Shown here: positions 1 through 7,711 of the stretch, piece after piece
Numbering within the stretch: the stretch's first letter is position 1
Layout of the letters: every line of letters begins with the position of its first letter
Origin: Alphaproteobacteria bacterium
GTDB lineage: Bacteria; Pseudomonadota; Alphaproteobacteria; JAJFFI01
DNA length: 40,546 nt
NCBI GenBank assembly: GCA_030066595.1
Contig: JASJBI010000062.1
Location: forward strand, 1 to 40,546
Direction of reading: 5' to 3'
Program-made: the position numbers and the translations under genes
The notes under the pieces: generated by a model
Told to the model about the DNA's origin: nothing
Database searches by the model: none
What the model saw: only the letters and a program-made list of their open reading frames with translations

Positions 1-288
1 GCCGTAGGGCCAGTAGCCGACGCCGCCCAACAGCCGCACGACCACGAGGCGCGCGCGGCGCACCACGTCCTCGACATAGAGGTCGACCGACAGGTTGTGT
101 GCCAAATTCATGAGATTGGCGAGCCGTATGGTCGGGAACGCGTCCCCAAACGTGCCGCGCGCGGCGGAGAGGCAGGCGAGCTCGGTGTCGGCGGCCGACA
201 GCACGACGATGTCACCCGGCGTCTGCGCGAGGTCGACGGCTTCCGAGCCGTCGACGACGCCACCCGCCTGTGCCGCCAGGAGATGCAT
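1..288 (-). CDS. cobN: CobN, cobaltochelatase large subunit (N-terminal 96 codons only)
   Basis: CobN is the large subunit of the ATP-dependent aerobic-type cobaltochelatase, which puts cobalt into hydrogenobyrinic acid a,c-diamide in the cytoplasm. Only the first 96 residues are in the window; the gene runs off the left edge in frame. The start is ATG at 288-286, three bases after the cobW stop (294-292), so it is the third gene of the cobU-cobW-cobN operon. The translated start MHLLAAQAGG, followed by RLANLMNLAHNLSVDLYV and a WPYG segment, matches the conserved N-terminus of CobN as I know it. No catalytic features fall in this part. It is expected to be under the cobalamin riboswitch at about 1917-2100. 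The identification rests on a short fragment but fits its neighbours well. Confidence 0.85.
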   Translation of the reverse strand, partial: MHLLAAQAGGVVDGSEAVDLAQTPGDIVVLSAADTELACLSAARGTFGDAFPTIRLANLMNLAHNLSVDLYVEDVVRRARLVVVRLLGGVGYWPYG

Positions 289-291
289 CGG

Positions 292-1326
292 TCAGGCGGC
301 CACCGCCGCGGTAATGGCATCTTGGTCGAGTCCCTTGAGACCGATCACCACGAGCCGGCCGATGCGGTTCTCTTCCGGGCGCCAATCCCGATCGAAATAG
401 TGCTGCAGCCGGTCGCCCACCCCCTGGACCACCAGGCGCATATCCTTGCCGGCGATCGCCGCGAAGCCCTTGACCCGCAGCACCCCGGGCGCATCCAGAA
501 CCGCCGCAAGCCGGGCGGCGAGGGGGCCGGGCTCGGCGAACTCCGGCAGGGCGATCTGGAAGCTCTCGAAGTCGTCATGGTCGTGATCGTCGACGCCGTC
601 GTGATGCGACGGGCGCGCGTCCAGATCCGTCTCGGCGCCGGCGTCGAGGCCGAGCACGATATCCGCATCGACGGTGCCATGCTGGGCTGGGACGACTTTG
701 ATGTTCGCACGGATCTGGCCCGAGAGATCTTCCGTCAGCCGGGCAAGCGCCGGCGGGTCGAGCAGGTCCGCCTTGTTCACGAGCACCATGTCCGCGCACT
801 GGATCTGGTCCTCGAACACCTCTGCCAGGGGGCTGTCATGGTCGAGGGCCTCGTCGGCCTCGCGCTGCGCCTGCACGGCGGCTGGATCGGAGGCGAACTG
901 GCCGTCCGCCACCGCAGCCGCGTCGACCACCGCGATCACGCCGTCGACGGTTACGCGGGTGCGCACCTCGGGCCAGCTGAAGGCCCTGACCAGCGGCTTG
1001 GGCAGGGCGAGCCCGGAGGTTTCGATGACGATATGGTCGGGCGGCTCCGGTCGCGCCAAAAGCGCCTCGATGGTCGGCAGGAAGTCGTCCGCCACGGTGC
1101 AGCAGATGCAGCCATTGGCCAGCTCGACGATGTCGTCCTCGCGGCAGGCCTCGTCACCGCAGGCCTTGAGCACCTCGCCGTCGACGCCCATGTCGCCGAA
1201 CTCGTTGATGATCAGCGCCAGCCGGCGGCCGTTCGCGGTGGCGAGCAGATGGCGGATCAGGCTGGTCTTGCCGGCGCCGAGGAAGCCGGTGATCACGGTC
1301 GCGGGAATTTTCTGAATCTGGCTCAT
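292..1326 (-). CDS. cobW: CobW, GTP-dependent metal chaperone of cobalamin biosynthesis
   Basis: This is a 344-residue G3E-family GTPase. CobW is thought to deliver cobalt to the cobaltochelatase. Visible motifs are the Walker A GFLGAGKT (about residues 14-21), the metal-binding CxCC in NGCICCTV, the guanine-specificity motif NKAD, and a C-terminal CobW_C domain. A His/Asp-rich stretch (HHDGVDDHDHDD) before the C-terminal domain is a likely extra metal-binding loop. The ATG at 1326-1324 overlaps the cobU stop by 4 bp (ATGA), so the two are translationally coupled, and cobN starts 3 bp after the stop. The open frame extends further upstream, but only this start fits the family N-terminus, which begins shortly before the Walker A. 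A related G3E zinc chaperone is possible by sequence alone; the cob neighbours argue for CobW. Confidence 0.93.
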   Translation of the reverse strand: MSQIQKIPATVITGFLGAGKTSLIRHLLATANGRRLALIINEFGDMGVDGEVLKACGDEACREDDIVELANGCICCTVADDFLPTIEALLARPEPPDHIVIETSGLALPKPLVRAFSWPEVRTRVTVDGVIAVVDAAAVADGQFASDPAAVQAQREADEALDHDSPLAEVFEDQIQCADMVLVNKADLLDPPALARLTEDLSGQIRANIKVVPAQHGTVDADIVLGLDAGAETDLDARPSHHDGVDDHDHDDFESFQIALPEFAEPGPLAARLAAVLDAPGVLRVKGFAAIAGKDMRLVVQGVGDRLQHYFDRDWRPEENRIGRLVVIGLKGLDQDAITAAVAA

Positions 1327-1874
1327 GACGCTTTCTGAAGAGATGGGCACTTGAGGGTGAGGGGAAGGCCGGCGGCGACCAGCACGACCGACTGGGCCAC
1401 GCCCGCCACCGCCTGGTTCAAGCGGCCGGCATGGTCGCGAAAGGCGCGCGCGAGCGCGTTGTCCGGGACGATGCCCTGGCCGACCTCGTTGGAGACGAAC
1501 ACGACGGGACCGGCGAGCGCGGGCAGGGTCTCGAGCAGCGCCACGGTCTCGGCCTCGACGTCGCGGCCGGCGCCCATCAGGTTGGCGAGCCAGAGCGTCA
1601 GGCAGTCGACCAGAATGGCGCCGTCCGGCGCGGTCGTCCGTTGTAGCGCGGCAGCCAGCGCCAGCGGTTCTTCGATCGTCTCCCAACCGTCGCCACGACG
1701 TTCGCGGTGGCGGCGGATGCGCTCGGCCATCTCCGCATCGCCGGGCTCCGCCGTAGCCAGATAGACGCGCGTGCCCTCCACAGCCTCGAGCAGGGATTCG
1801 GCATAGCGGCTCTTGCCCGAACGGGCGCCGCCCAGGACCAAAGTCAATTGCGGAAGGGTCTTCCCCCAAGTCAC
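1323..1874 (-). CDS. cobU: CobU/CobP, adenosylcobinamide kinase / guanylyltransferase
   Basis: This 183-residue bifunctional enzyme phosphorylates adenosylcobinamide and then transfers GMP to it, in assembly of the nucleotide loop of cobalamin. The P-loop GGARSGKS is at residues 15-22, and the family motifs DCLTLWLANL and VSNEVGQGIVPD follow. The length is normal for the family. It is the first gene downstream of the cobalamin riboswitch and overlaps cobW by 4 bp. In alphaproteobacteria the gene is often called cobP. The start chosen is the ATG at 1874-1872, eleven residues before the conserved LVLGGARSG, which is usual. Confidence is high because all three motifs are intact. Confidence 0.94.
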   Translation of the reverse strand: MTWGKTLPQLTLVLGGARSGKSRYAESLLEAVEGTRVYLATAEPGDAEMAERIRRHRERRGDGWETIEEPLALAAALQRTTAPDGAILVDCLTLWLANLMGAGRDVEAETVALLETLPALAGPVVFVSNEVGQGIVPDNALARAFRDHAGRLNQAVAGVAQSVVLVAAGLPLTLKCPSLQKAS

Positions 1875-1916
1875 CGCGACAGCCTCCCACCGAGGTTACG
1901 GGACAAATAAGGTGTG

Positions 1917-2100
1917 CCTGAGGGAAGTATCCTGGCTCGGGGTCACCGGCCGCGGCGCCTTCCCAGCGGAAGTACCGTCAGTGGCGTCTTGCCACGGCCT
2001 CGCCGTTCACAGTTGCGGGGGCAGCGCCGGCCTGGCCGCCTTCGCGGCGTCACCGGCTTCCTCCCCTCGGCCCGCGGACGCTAGCACGGGCAACCGGCGC
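1917..2100 (-). promoter_or_regulatory. Cobalamin (AdoCbl) riboswitch
   Basis: On the minus strand the leader of cobU carries the hallmarks of a cobalamin riboswitch in order: a GGAAGCCGGTG-like segment near 2070, the core GCTGCCCCCGCAACTGT at about 2009-2025, the B12 box GCCACTG at 1985-1979, then GGGAAGGC, and finally GAGCCAGGATAC near 1935. It ends about 45 bases before the cobU start, a distance that suits control by sequestration of the ribosome binding site. Binding of adenosylcobalamin should switch off cobU-cobW-cobN. The 5' boundary is approximate because P1 was not folded computationally. Confidence 0.92.
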
Positions 2101-2116
2101 CGCGCCAGCCGAAACT

Positions 2117-2872
2117 CTACGCCGCGGACTCGCCGAAGCGCTGGTACAGGGCGCCCGAGAACCAACCCAGCATGGCCCAGAAGACGGCGCTGACCGCGAT
2201 CGAGGTGGCGGCAAAATGGCCGGCGAGTTCCGCCGGTACCGCGCCACCGATCTCGGCAGGATGCGGCGCGCCGACTACGTGCGGGAGAGCCATAGCGAGG
2301 ATGCCGGCAGCGGCCATCACGCGGGTCTTGCCGAAGATCATGAGCCAAAGGCCCAGCGCCGCGCCGCCGGCCGCGAACGCCCACCAAAGCTGGCGCGCCG
2401 ACACCTCGGCTGCCATCAACCCGGGGACCTCGGGGGGCAGCCCGAGAGAGGGCGCGAGCGTAAACACGGCGAAGCCCGCGAGCCCCCACAAGACGCCGCG
2501 CCGGCCATCGACAGGCTGCCCGTGCAGGGCGTAGCAGCCGACCAGCAAGAGCGCAAGGCCGACGCCCAGGATTACATTGGCCAGCACGGTGTAGGCCGTG
2601 CGCTCGAGCCCGTCGACCGGCGTCCAGGCCGCACCCTCTTCGGCATCATCGCTATGCGCGAGCAAGATTTCGGGCGCGCGGTCCGCCGCCATCACGGCCA
2701 GCATGAAGGGCGCGTGTCCTGGCGTCAGCGCGGCATCATGGGCGGGACCGCCGCCTTCGAACGTCTCGGCGTGCAGAATGATCGGCGTCGTCGTGAACGC
2801 CTGCACAACCGAGATCACTATACCGGCGAGACAGCCGGCAATAATCCCAGCAAAGAAGATCTGCCTGAACAT
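2117..2872 (-). CDS. cbtA: CbtA, cobalt transporter subunit
   Basis: This 251-residue inner-membrane protein matches the CbtA family, predicted cobalt transporters found with cobalamin genes. It starts MFRQIFFAGIIAG and has about five to six hydrophobic helices. A soluble loop after the first helix contains HAETFEGGG, and later loops are His-rich. I chose the ATG at 2872-2870 over one 15 bases upstream because GGGGGAG lies 6 bases before it. The usual small partner CbtB (about 60 residues with a His-rich motif) is not adjacent on either side. The gene lies upstream of the riboswitch, so the switch as placed would control the cob genes after it and not cbtA, unless cbtA has its own promoter. 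Confidence 0.85.
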   Translation of the reverse strand: MFRQIFFAGIIAGCLAGIVISVVQAFTTTPIILHAETFEGGGPAHDAALTPGHAPFMLAVMAADRAPEILLAHSDDAEEGAAWTPVDGLERTAYTVLANVILGVGLALLLVGCYALHGQPVDGRRGVLWGLAGFAVFTLAPSLGLPPEVPGLMAAEVSARQLWWAFAAGGAALGLWLMIFGKTRVMAAAGILAMALPHVVGAPHPAEIGGAVPAELAGHFAATSIAVSAVFWAMLGWFSGALYQRFGESAA

Positions 2873-2950
2873 GATCCGCTCCCCCATGATGCTTCCTGTG
2901 CTTTAGCACGGCCTCCGGCGCGCTCGCCAGAGGCAACCGCGGATGATCCG

Positions 2951-3790
2951 TCAGTCGTGCTGCAACTCGACGCGGAATACGAAGGGCGAGTTGGCACCGC
3001 CGGCAGTGACGTTGTTCTGACCGGGATTGAGGGGTGCGAAGTCTGTCGCGAAATGGCGACCCACGAATTGGCCGTTGACCTCGGTTCCGAGCGCGCTGTC
3101 GAGATCGTGGACGACAAACGCGTCCCGCCGCTGCATGATCGCGAAGTGCGCACGGGAGAGCCGGTAGGGGCGAGAATCATCCAGCAACAGGTCCATCGAG
3201 AAGGGCGATTCCGCGTCCTTGGACCGGCGGCCTACGGTAAACGGCAGATGTTCGATCTGCAGGCCCGACCGCGGCATCGCGCCGTTCATCGGCTTGAAGC
3301 GCGGCAGGATGTGAATCCGCGTGCTCTCGGGGACCGACCGGATCGGCGCGTCAAGCGGCGGGGTCTGATCCGACTGAGCAGCCTCGGCCATCGCCCTCTC
3401 TTTAAGCTCTGCAACGGCCCGATCGAGCGTGGTCAGGCGGTCGCTGAGGCGCACCAGCAGGTGGAATGCCAGCCACTTGTCCTGGCTGACTCGGCGCAGC
3501 AAGTCTTCCCGGTCGATGACTTCGACCACCAGGTCGGACGTGGCACGAACGGTGGCGCCGCGCCGGCGGCCCTCGATAGCCGACATTTCCCCGACCAACT
3601 CGCCGGGTCCGACGCGACCGACCACCACCATTTGGTTGCCGTGACGCTTGCTGACTTCGGCGTGCCCGGAGATGATCCGGCAGACCCCCTCACTGCGCGC
3701 ACCCTCCTCGTAGAGGATGTCGTCGCACTTGTACTGAAGCTTTTGCAACCGCGCCCTCCGGTTCAAGAGCCCGAGGCGAATTGTGCCCAT
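2951..3790 (-). CDS. Cyclic-nucleotide-binding plus FHA domain signalling protein
   Basis: This 279-residue cytoplasmic protein has two sensory domains and no obvious output domain. Residues about 15-130 form a cNMP-binding fold of the CRP/PKA type; the phosphate-binding cassette reads GELVGEMSAI followed by RRRGATVRA. A helical linker with DRAVAELKERA follows. Residues about 180-260 form an FHA phosphothreonine-recognition domain with VGRRS, LSRAHFAI, the D..SALGTEVNG loop and conserved hydrophobics, all of the canonical residues being present. The start is ATG at 3790; a TTG 18 bases upstream is possible. It ends about 80 bases before cbtA on the same strand but has no link in function to it. 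It probably couples a second messenger to binding of a phosphorylated partner. That role is inference from the domains. Confidence 0.8.
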   Translation of the reverse strand: MGTIRLGLLNRRARLQKLQYKCDDILYEEGARSEGVCRIISGHAEVSKRHGNQMVVVGRVGPGELVGEMSAIEGRRRGATVRATSDLVVEVIDREDLLRRVSQDKWLAFHLLVRLSDRLTTLDRAVAELKERAMAEAAQSDQTPPLDAPIRSVPESTRIHILPRFKPMNGAMPRSGLQIEHLPFTVGRRSKDAESPFSMDLLLDDSRPYRLSRAHFAIMQRRDAFVVHDLDSALGTEVNGQFVGRHFATDFAPLNPGQNNVTAGGANSPFVFRVELQHD

Positions 3791-4105
3791 CTCTGATTCG
3801 GTATGCAACCGGAGAAACGGTGCCGAATCGGGTGCTTAGGAGCTGACGGCCAGTATCCAAAGGCTTGCCCGACCAGATCAACGCAATTCCGTTGCTGTTT
3901 GGGCGCGCGGACGGCGGCAAAACTCCACGCGAGCCAACCGAGCCGCCTCCGCTGGCTTGGCCTCTTATGGCTTTGTTTACGTTGATTCGCCCAGAGTGGT
4001 CTCGCTCGGATGCGCCTCCACGGCCCAATCGAGCCATAGTGAGAGGAGTCTGCCGACTTTCTTGTGGCCGGTGCATGGCCGCCTTGGCCTACTGGAGCAA
4101 ACCCA
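3791..4105. other. Divergent intergenic region
   Basis: About 315 bases separate the cNMP-FHA gene (minus) from the PAP2 gene (plus). The stretch must hold promoters for both directions. I see no convincing protein-coding frame, repeat or strong -35/-10 pair. A GGAG at 4094-4097 serves as the ribosome binding site for the PAP2 gene. Confidence 0.5.
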
Positions 4106-4822
4106 ATGGAGATCCTGTCCGGTCTCGACGTCTCCATCATCACCTTTGTCAACTCCTATGCCCAACGGAGTCCGCTGTTAGACCAAGTGGTTGGCGGCCT
4201 CAACAGAGTGACTCTGTGGGGCGGCGCCGTGGTGACGGGTATGCTTTGCTACACTTGGCTTGCGGAGAACGGGCGTCTCTCGAGCCGGAACATGGCGTTT
4301 GTGCGATCGGTTGTTGGCGCAACGGTAGCCATGCTTCTGACCCGCGGTTTCCAGCTGGTGCTGCCATTTCGCTATCGCCCGCGACACGATCCCGAGCTGG
4401 ACTTCGTTCTGCCTGTCGGGGTCAATGCCGAAGCGCTGCAGGACTGGAGCGCTTTTCCAAGCGACAACGCCGGCTTCTACATGGCTGTCTCCACCGCCGT
4501 GTTCCTGGTTGACCGGCGAGCCGGTGTTTTCGCCTGTGCCTGGACGGTCGTCTTCATTCTCTTGCCCCGGCTGTACAGCGGCGCGCACTACCCTTCGGAT
4601 CTGATCGCCGGCGCGGGCATCGGCATCGTGGTGATGTGGGGGGCCTTTCGTGCACCTTTGCCCGAGGCCGTGCCTCGCCTGCTCCACTGGTGGGAAGCGC
4701 GGCATGCGGTATCGCTTTATGTGTTGGCGTTCCTGTTCGCCTACCAGACAGCGACCACCTTCAACGATGCCCGGCGGGCCGCCAAGTTCGTGCTCGAATC
4801 GCTGACCGGGCTCGAAGTGTAG
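4106..4822 (+). CDS. PAP2-family membrane phosphatase, divergent motifs
   Basis: This 238-residue polytopic membrane protein belongs to the PAP2 (type 2 phosphatidic acid phosphatase) superfamily. Such enzymes dephosphorylate lipid phosphates, for example undecaprenyl pyrophosphate, at the outer face of the inner membrane. Motif C3 is intact, with Arg155, the nucleophile His161 (SGAHYPSD) and Asp165. Motif C1 is reduced to FRYRPRH, without the usual lysine seven residues before the Arg. Motif C2 reads FPSDNAG, with Asn121 where the proton-donating His normally is. The ATG at 4106 has a GGAG at the right distance; longer starts lack this. It stands alone and converges with fdhA. Altered C1 and C2 leave open a changed substrate or a weak activity. 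Confidence 0.78.
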   Translation: MEILSGLDVSIITFVNSYAQRSPLLDQVVGGLNRVTLWGGAVVTGMLCYTWLAENGRLSSRNMAFVRSVVGATVAMLLTRGFQLVLPFRYRPRHDPELDFVLPVGVNAEALQDWSAFPSDNAGFYMAVSTAVFLVDRRAGVFACAWTVVFILLPRLYSGAHYPSDLIAGAGIGIVVMWGAFRAPLPEAVPRLLHWWEARHAVSLYVLAFLFAYQTATTFNDARRAAKFVLESLTGLEV

Positions 4823-4930
4823 TCATCGCAGCACCAAGCACCTGGCGCCAACGCTCAAGCACCGCGCGAAGTTCCGCCATCAAGAGCTTGAGGTATTTCT
4901 CCTTTTCCACATTCGCGCACATCGCCCGGC

Positions 4931-7711
4931 TCACTCCGCTGCGACCGCTGCGACCTTTTCGATGCGGGCCGCGCAGTACTTGAACTCGGGGATCTTGCCG
5001 AACGGATCGAGCTGGGGGTTGGTCAGCGTGTTGGCCGGCGCTTCCGCGAAGCAGAAGGGAATGAAGATCATGCCGGCCGGAATCGCGCCGTCCTGTCGCA
5101 CCTTGAGCTCGATGGCGCCGCGGCGCGTGCTGACCCGGACGGTATCGCCCGGCGCCAGGCCCATGCGCCTGAGGTCGGCCGAACTCATGCGGGCGATGGC
5201 CTCGGGCTCAAGCTCATCCAGAATGGCCGAGCGCCGCGTGATGGCGCCGGTGTGCCAGTGCTCCAGATGCCGCCCGGTGCTCAGCACCATCGGATACTCG
5301 TCGTCCGGCATCTCGTCCGGCGGCAGCACGTCGGCCGGCACCAGGCGGCCCCGGCCCGTGGCGGTCGGGAAGCCCTCGGCGAAGACGATCTCGTTGCCGG
5401 GCTTGTCCGGCGCGTCGCAGGGATAAGTCACCGCGCTCTCGCGATCGAGCCGCTCCCAGCTGATGTTGTCGAGCGACGGCATGGTCGAGGCCAACTCGGC
5501 ATAGACGTCCGCCGGTCCGCCATAGTCCCAGTCGAGACCGATGCGACGGGCCAACTCCTGGATGATCCACCAGTCCTGACGCGCGTCGCCCGGCAGCGCC
5601 AAGGCTTGGCGGCCTCGCTGCACCTGCCGGTTGGTGTTGGTCACCGTGCCGTCCTTCTCGGGCCAGGCCGAGGCCGGAAGAATCACATCCGCATGAAAGG
5701 CGGTCTCGGTGAGGAACAGGTCCTGCACCACCAGATGCTCGAGCTTGGCCAAACCCTCGCGGGCGTGGTTGGTGTCCGGATCGGACATGGCCGGGTTTTC
5801 GCCCATGATGTACATGCCGCGGATTTCGCCGGCATGCACCGCGTCCATGATCTCGACCACGGTCAGGCCGCGGTTCGGGTCGAGCGGGCGTCCCCAGAGG
5901 TCTTCGAACTGCTTACGCACGTTCTCGTCCTCGACCGACTGGTAGTCGGGGTAGACCATGGGGATCAGGCCGGCGTCCGAGGCGCCCTGGACGTTGTTCT
6001 GGCCGCGCAGCGGGTGCAGCCCGGTGCCCGGCCGCCCCACCTGCCCGGTGATCAGCGAGAGCGCGATGAGACAGCGGGTGTTGTCGGTGCCGTGGGTGTG
6101 CTGGGAGATGCCCATGCCCCAGAAGATGATCGCCGCCTCGGCGCGGGCGTAGGTGCGCGCCACCGTGCGCAGGGTCTCGGCATCGATACCGCAGACCTCG
6201 GACATGGCCTCGGGGGTGAACTCCTGGACATGAGCCGCGAGCGCCTCGAACCCGTCGGTGCGGGCCGCCACATACTGCTTGTCGTAGAGCTCTTCCGTAA
6301 CGATGACGTTGAGCAGCGCGTTCAAGAGGGCCACGTCGGTTCCGGGGTTGAACTGCAGCATGTGCGTGGCGTGCTGCTTCAGCGCCTGGCCCCGCGGGTC
6401 GATGACGATCAGGGTCTTGCCGTCCTTTACCGCCTGCTTGAAGTAGGTCGCGGCCACGGGATGGTTCTCGGTCGGGTTGGCGCCGATCACGATGATGCAG
6501 TCGGCGTCGTGTACGGCCGTGAACGGGGCGGTCACCGCGCCCGAGCCGATGCCCTCCATGAGTCCGGCGACCGAGCTCGCATGGCAGAGCCGGGTGCAGT
6601 GGTCGACGTTGTTGGTGCCGAAGCCCTGGCGCACCAGCTTCTGCACCAGATAGGCCTCCTCGTTCGAGCCCTTGGCCGAGCCGAAGCCGGCGAGCGCCCC
6701 GCCGCCAAGTTCGTCGCGGATCCGCGCGAGCCCGCCGGCCGCCTTGTCGAGCGCCTCTTTCCAGCTCGCCTCCCGGAAGTGGCTCAGCGGGTTGGCCGGG
6801 TCGAGGTCGGCGAAGGCATCCTTGGGCGCGTCCTCGCGCCGGATCAGCGGCTTGGTCAGCCGGTGCGGATGGCTCACATAGTCGAAGCCGAAGCGCCCCT
6901 TGACGCACAAGCGGTTCTCGTTGGCCGGCCCGTCGCGCCCGTCTACGAACAGGATCTCGCCGTCCTTGAGGTTGTAGGTGATCTGGCAGCCGACGCCGCA
7001 ATAGGGGCAGACGCTGTGCACCTGTTCGTTCGGCCAGTTGACGCGGGTGCCGGCCTCGTCCAAGAGGCTCGCCTCCATCAGCGCGCCGGTCGGGCAGGCC
7101 TGCACGCACTCGCCGCAGGCCACGCAGGTGCTGGCCCCCATCGGGTCGTCGAAGTCGAACACCACCTTGGCCCCATGCCCGCGATAGGCCATGCCGATGA
7201 CGTCGTTCACCTGGACCTCGCGGCAGGCCCGGACGCAGAGGTTGCAGTGGATGCAGGCGTCCAAGTTGACGCGCATGGCCGGGTGGCTCGGGTCCGGCGC
7301 CGGTGCCCCTCGAGCGGGGAAGCGGCTGGTCTCGACCGACATGCGCTCGGCCCAGGCCCAGAACTTCGAGTCCGGATCGTGCGACGTGGACCGCTCCGGC
7401 TGGTCCGCGGCCAGCATCTCGAACACCATCTTGCGGGCGGCCTTGGCCCGGTCGGAGGCGACCTTGACCACCATGCCCTCGGTCGGCCTGCGGATGCAGG
7501 AGGCGGCCAGCACCCGCTCGCCCTCGACCTCCACCATGCAGGCCCGGCAGTTGCCGTCGGCCCGATAGCCCGGCTCGTCCGACCAGCAGAGATGCGGGAT
7601 CTCGATGCCCTGGCGCTGCGCCACCTGCCAGATGGTCTCGTCCGAGCCCGCCTCGACCTCTTGGCCGTCGATCGTGAAGGTCACCCGGTACGTGTCCTTG
7701 GCAGCCGTCAT
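4931..7711 (-). CDS. fdhA: FdhA, NAD-dependent W/Mo formate dehydrogenase catalytic subunit
   Basis: This 926-residue subunit oxidises formate to CO2 at a molybdo- or tungstopterin and passes electrons through iron-sulfur clusters to FdhB. In order it shows: an N-terminal [2Fe-2S] ferredoxin domain (Cys42, 55, 58, 72); two [4Fe-4S] clusters (Cys153/156/159/163 and Cys196/199/202/206); the catalytic domain's [4Fe-4S] (Cys235/238/242/269); and the metal ligand Cys376 followed by His377 in HCTRLCH, that is, a cysteine and not a selenocysteine enzyme. The C-terminal molybdopterin dinucleotide domain includes LSTGRHLEHWHTG. The NuoG-type His-Cys3 cluster normally expected between residues 95 and 125 is absent. 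The start overlaps the fdhB stop by 4 bp. It is the last gene of the formyl-CoA/formate operon. No fdhD or fdsD gene is in the window. Confidence 0.95.
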   Translation of the reverse strand: MTAAKDTYRVTFTIDGQEVEAGSDETIWQVAQRQGIEIPHLCWSDEPGYRADGNCRACMVEVEGERVLAASCIRRPTEGMVVKVASDRAKAARKMVFEMLAADQPERSTSHDPDSKFWAWAERMSVETSRFPARGAPAPDPSHPAMRVNLDACIHCNLCVRACREVQVNDVIGMAYRGHGAKVVFDFDDPMGASTCVACGECVQACPTGALMEASLLDEAGTRVNWPNEQVHSVCPYCGVGCQITYNLKDGEILFVDGRDGPANENRLCVKGRFGFDYVSHPHRLTKPLIRREDAPKDAFADLDPANPLSHFREASWKEALDKAAGGLARIRDELGGGALAGFGSAKGSNEEAYLVQKLVRQGFGTNNVDHCTRLCHASSVAGLMEGIGSGAVTAPFTAVHDADCIIVIGANPTENHPVAATYFKQAVKDGKTLIVIDPRGQALKQHATHMLQFNPGTDVALLNALLNVIVTEELYDKQYVAARTDGFEALAAHVQEFTPEAMSEVCGIDAETLRTVARTYARAEAAIIFWGMGISQHTHGTDNTRCLIALSLITGQVGRPGTGLHPLRGQNNVQGASDAGLIPMVYPDYQSVEDENVRKQFEDLWGRPLDPNRGLTVVEIMDAVHAGEIRGMYIMGENPAMSDPDTNHAREGLAKLEHLVVQDLFLTETAFHADVILPASAWPEKDGTVTNTNRQVQRGRQALALPGDARQDWWIIQELARRIGLDWDYGGPADVYAELASTMPSLDNISWERLDRESAVTYPCDAPDKPGNEIVFAEGFPTATGRGRLVPADVLPPDEMPDDEYPMVLSTGRHLEHWHTGAITRRSAILDELEPEAIARMSSADLRRMGLAPGDTVRVSTRRGAIELKVRQDGAIPAGMIFIPFCFAEAPANTLTNPQLDPFGKIPEFKYCAARIEKVAAVAAE

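Noticed and set aside
2216..3796. Long plus-strand open frame across cbtA and the cNMP-FHA gene
   Set aside because: It is a shadow of two well-supported minus-strand genes.
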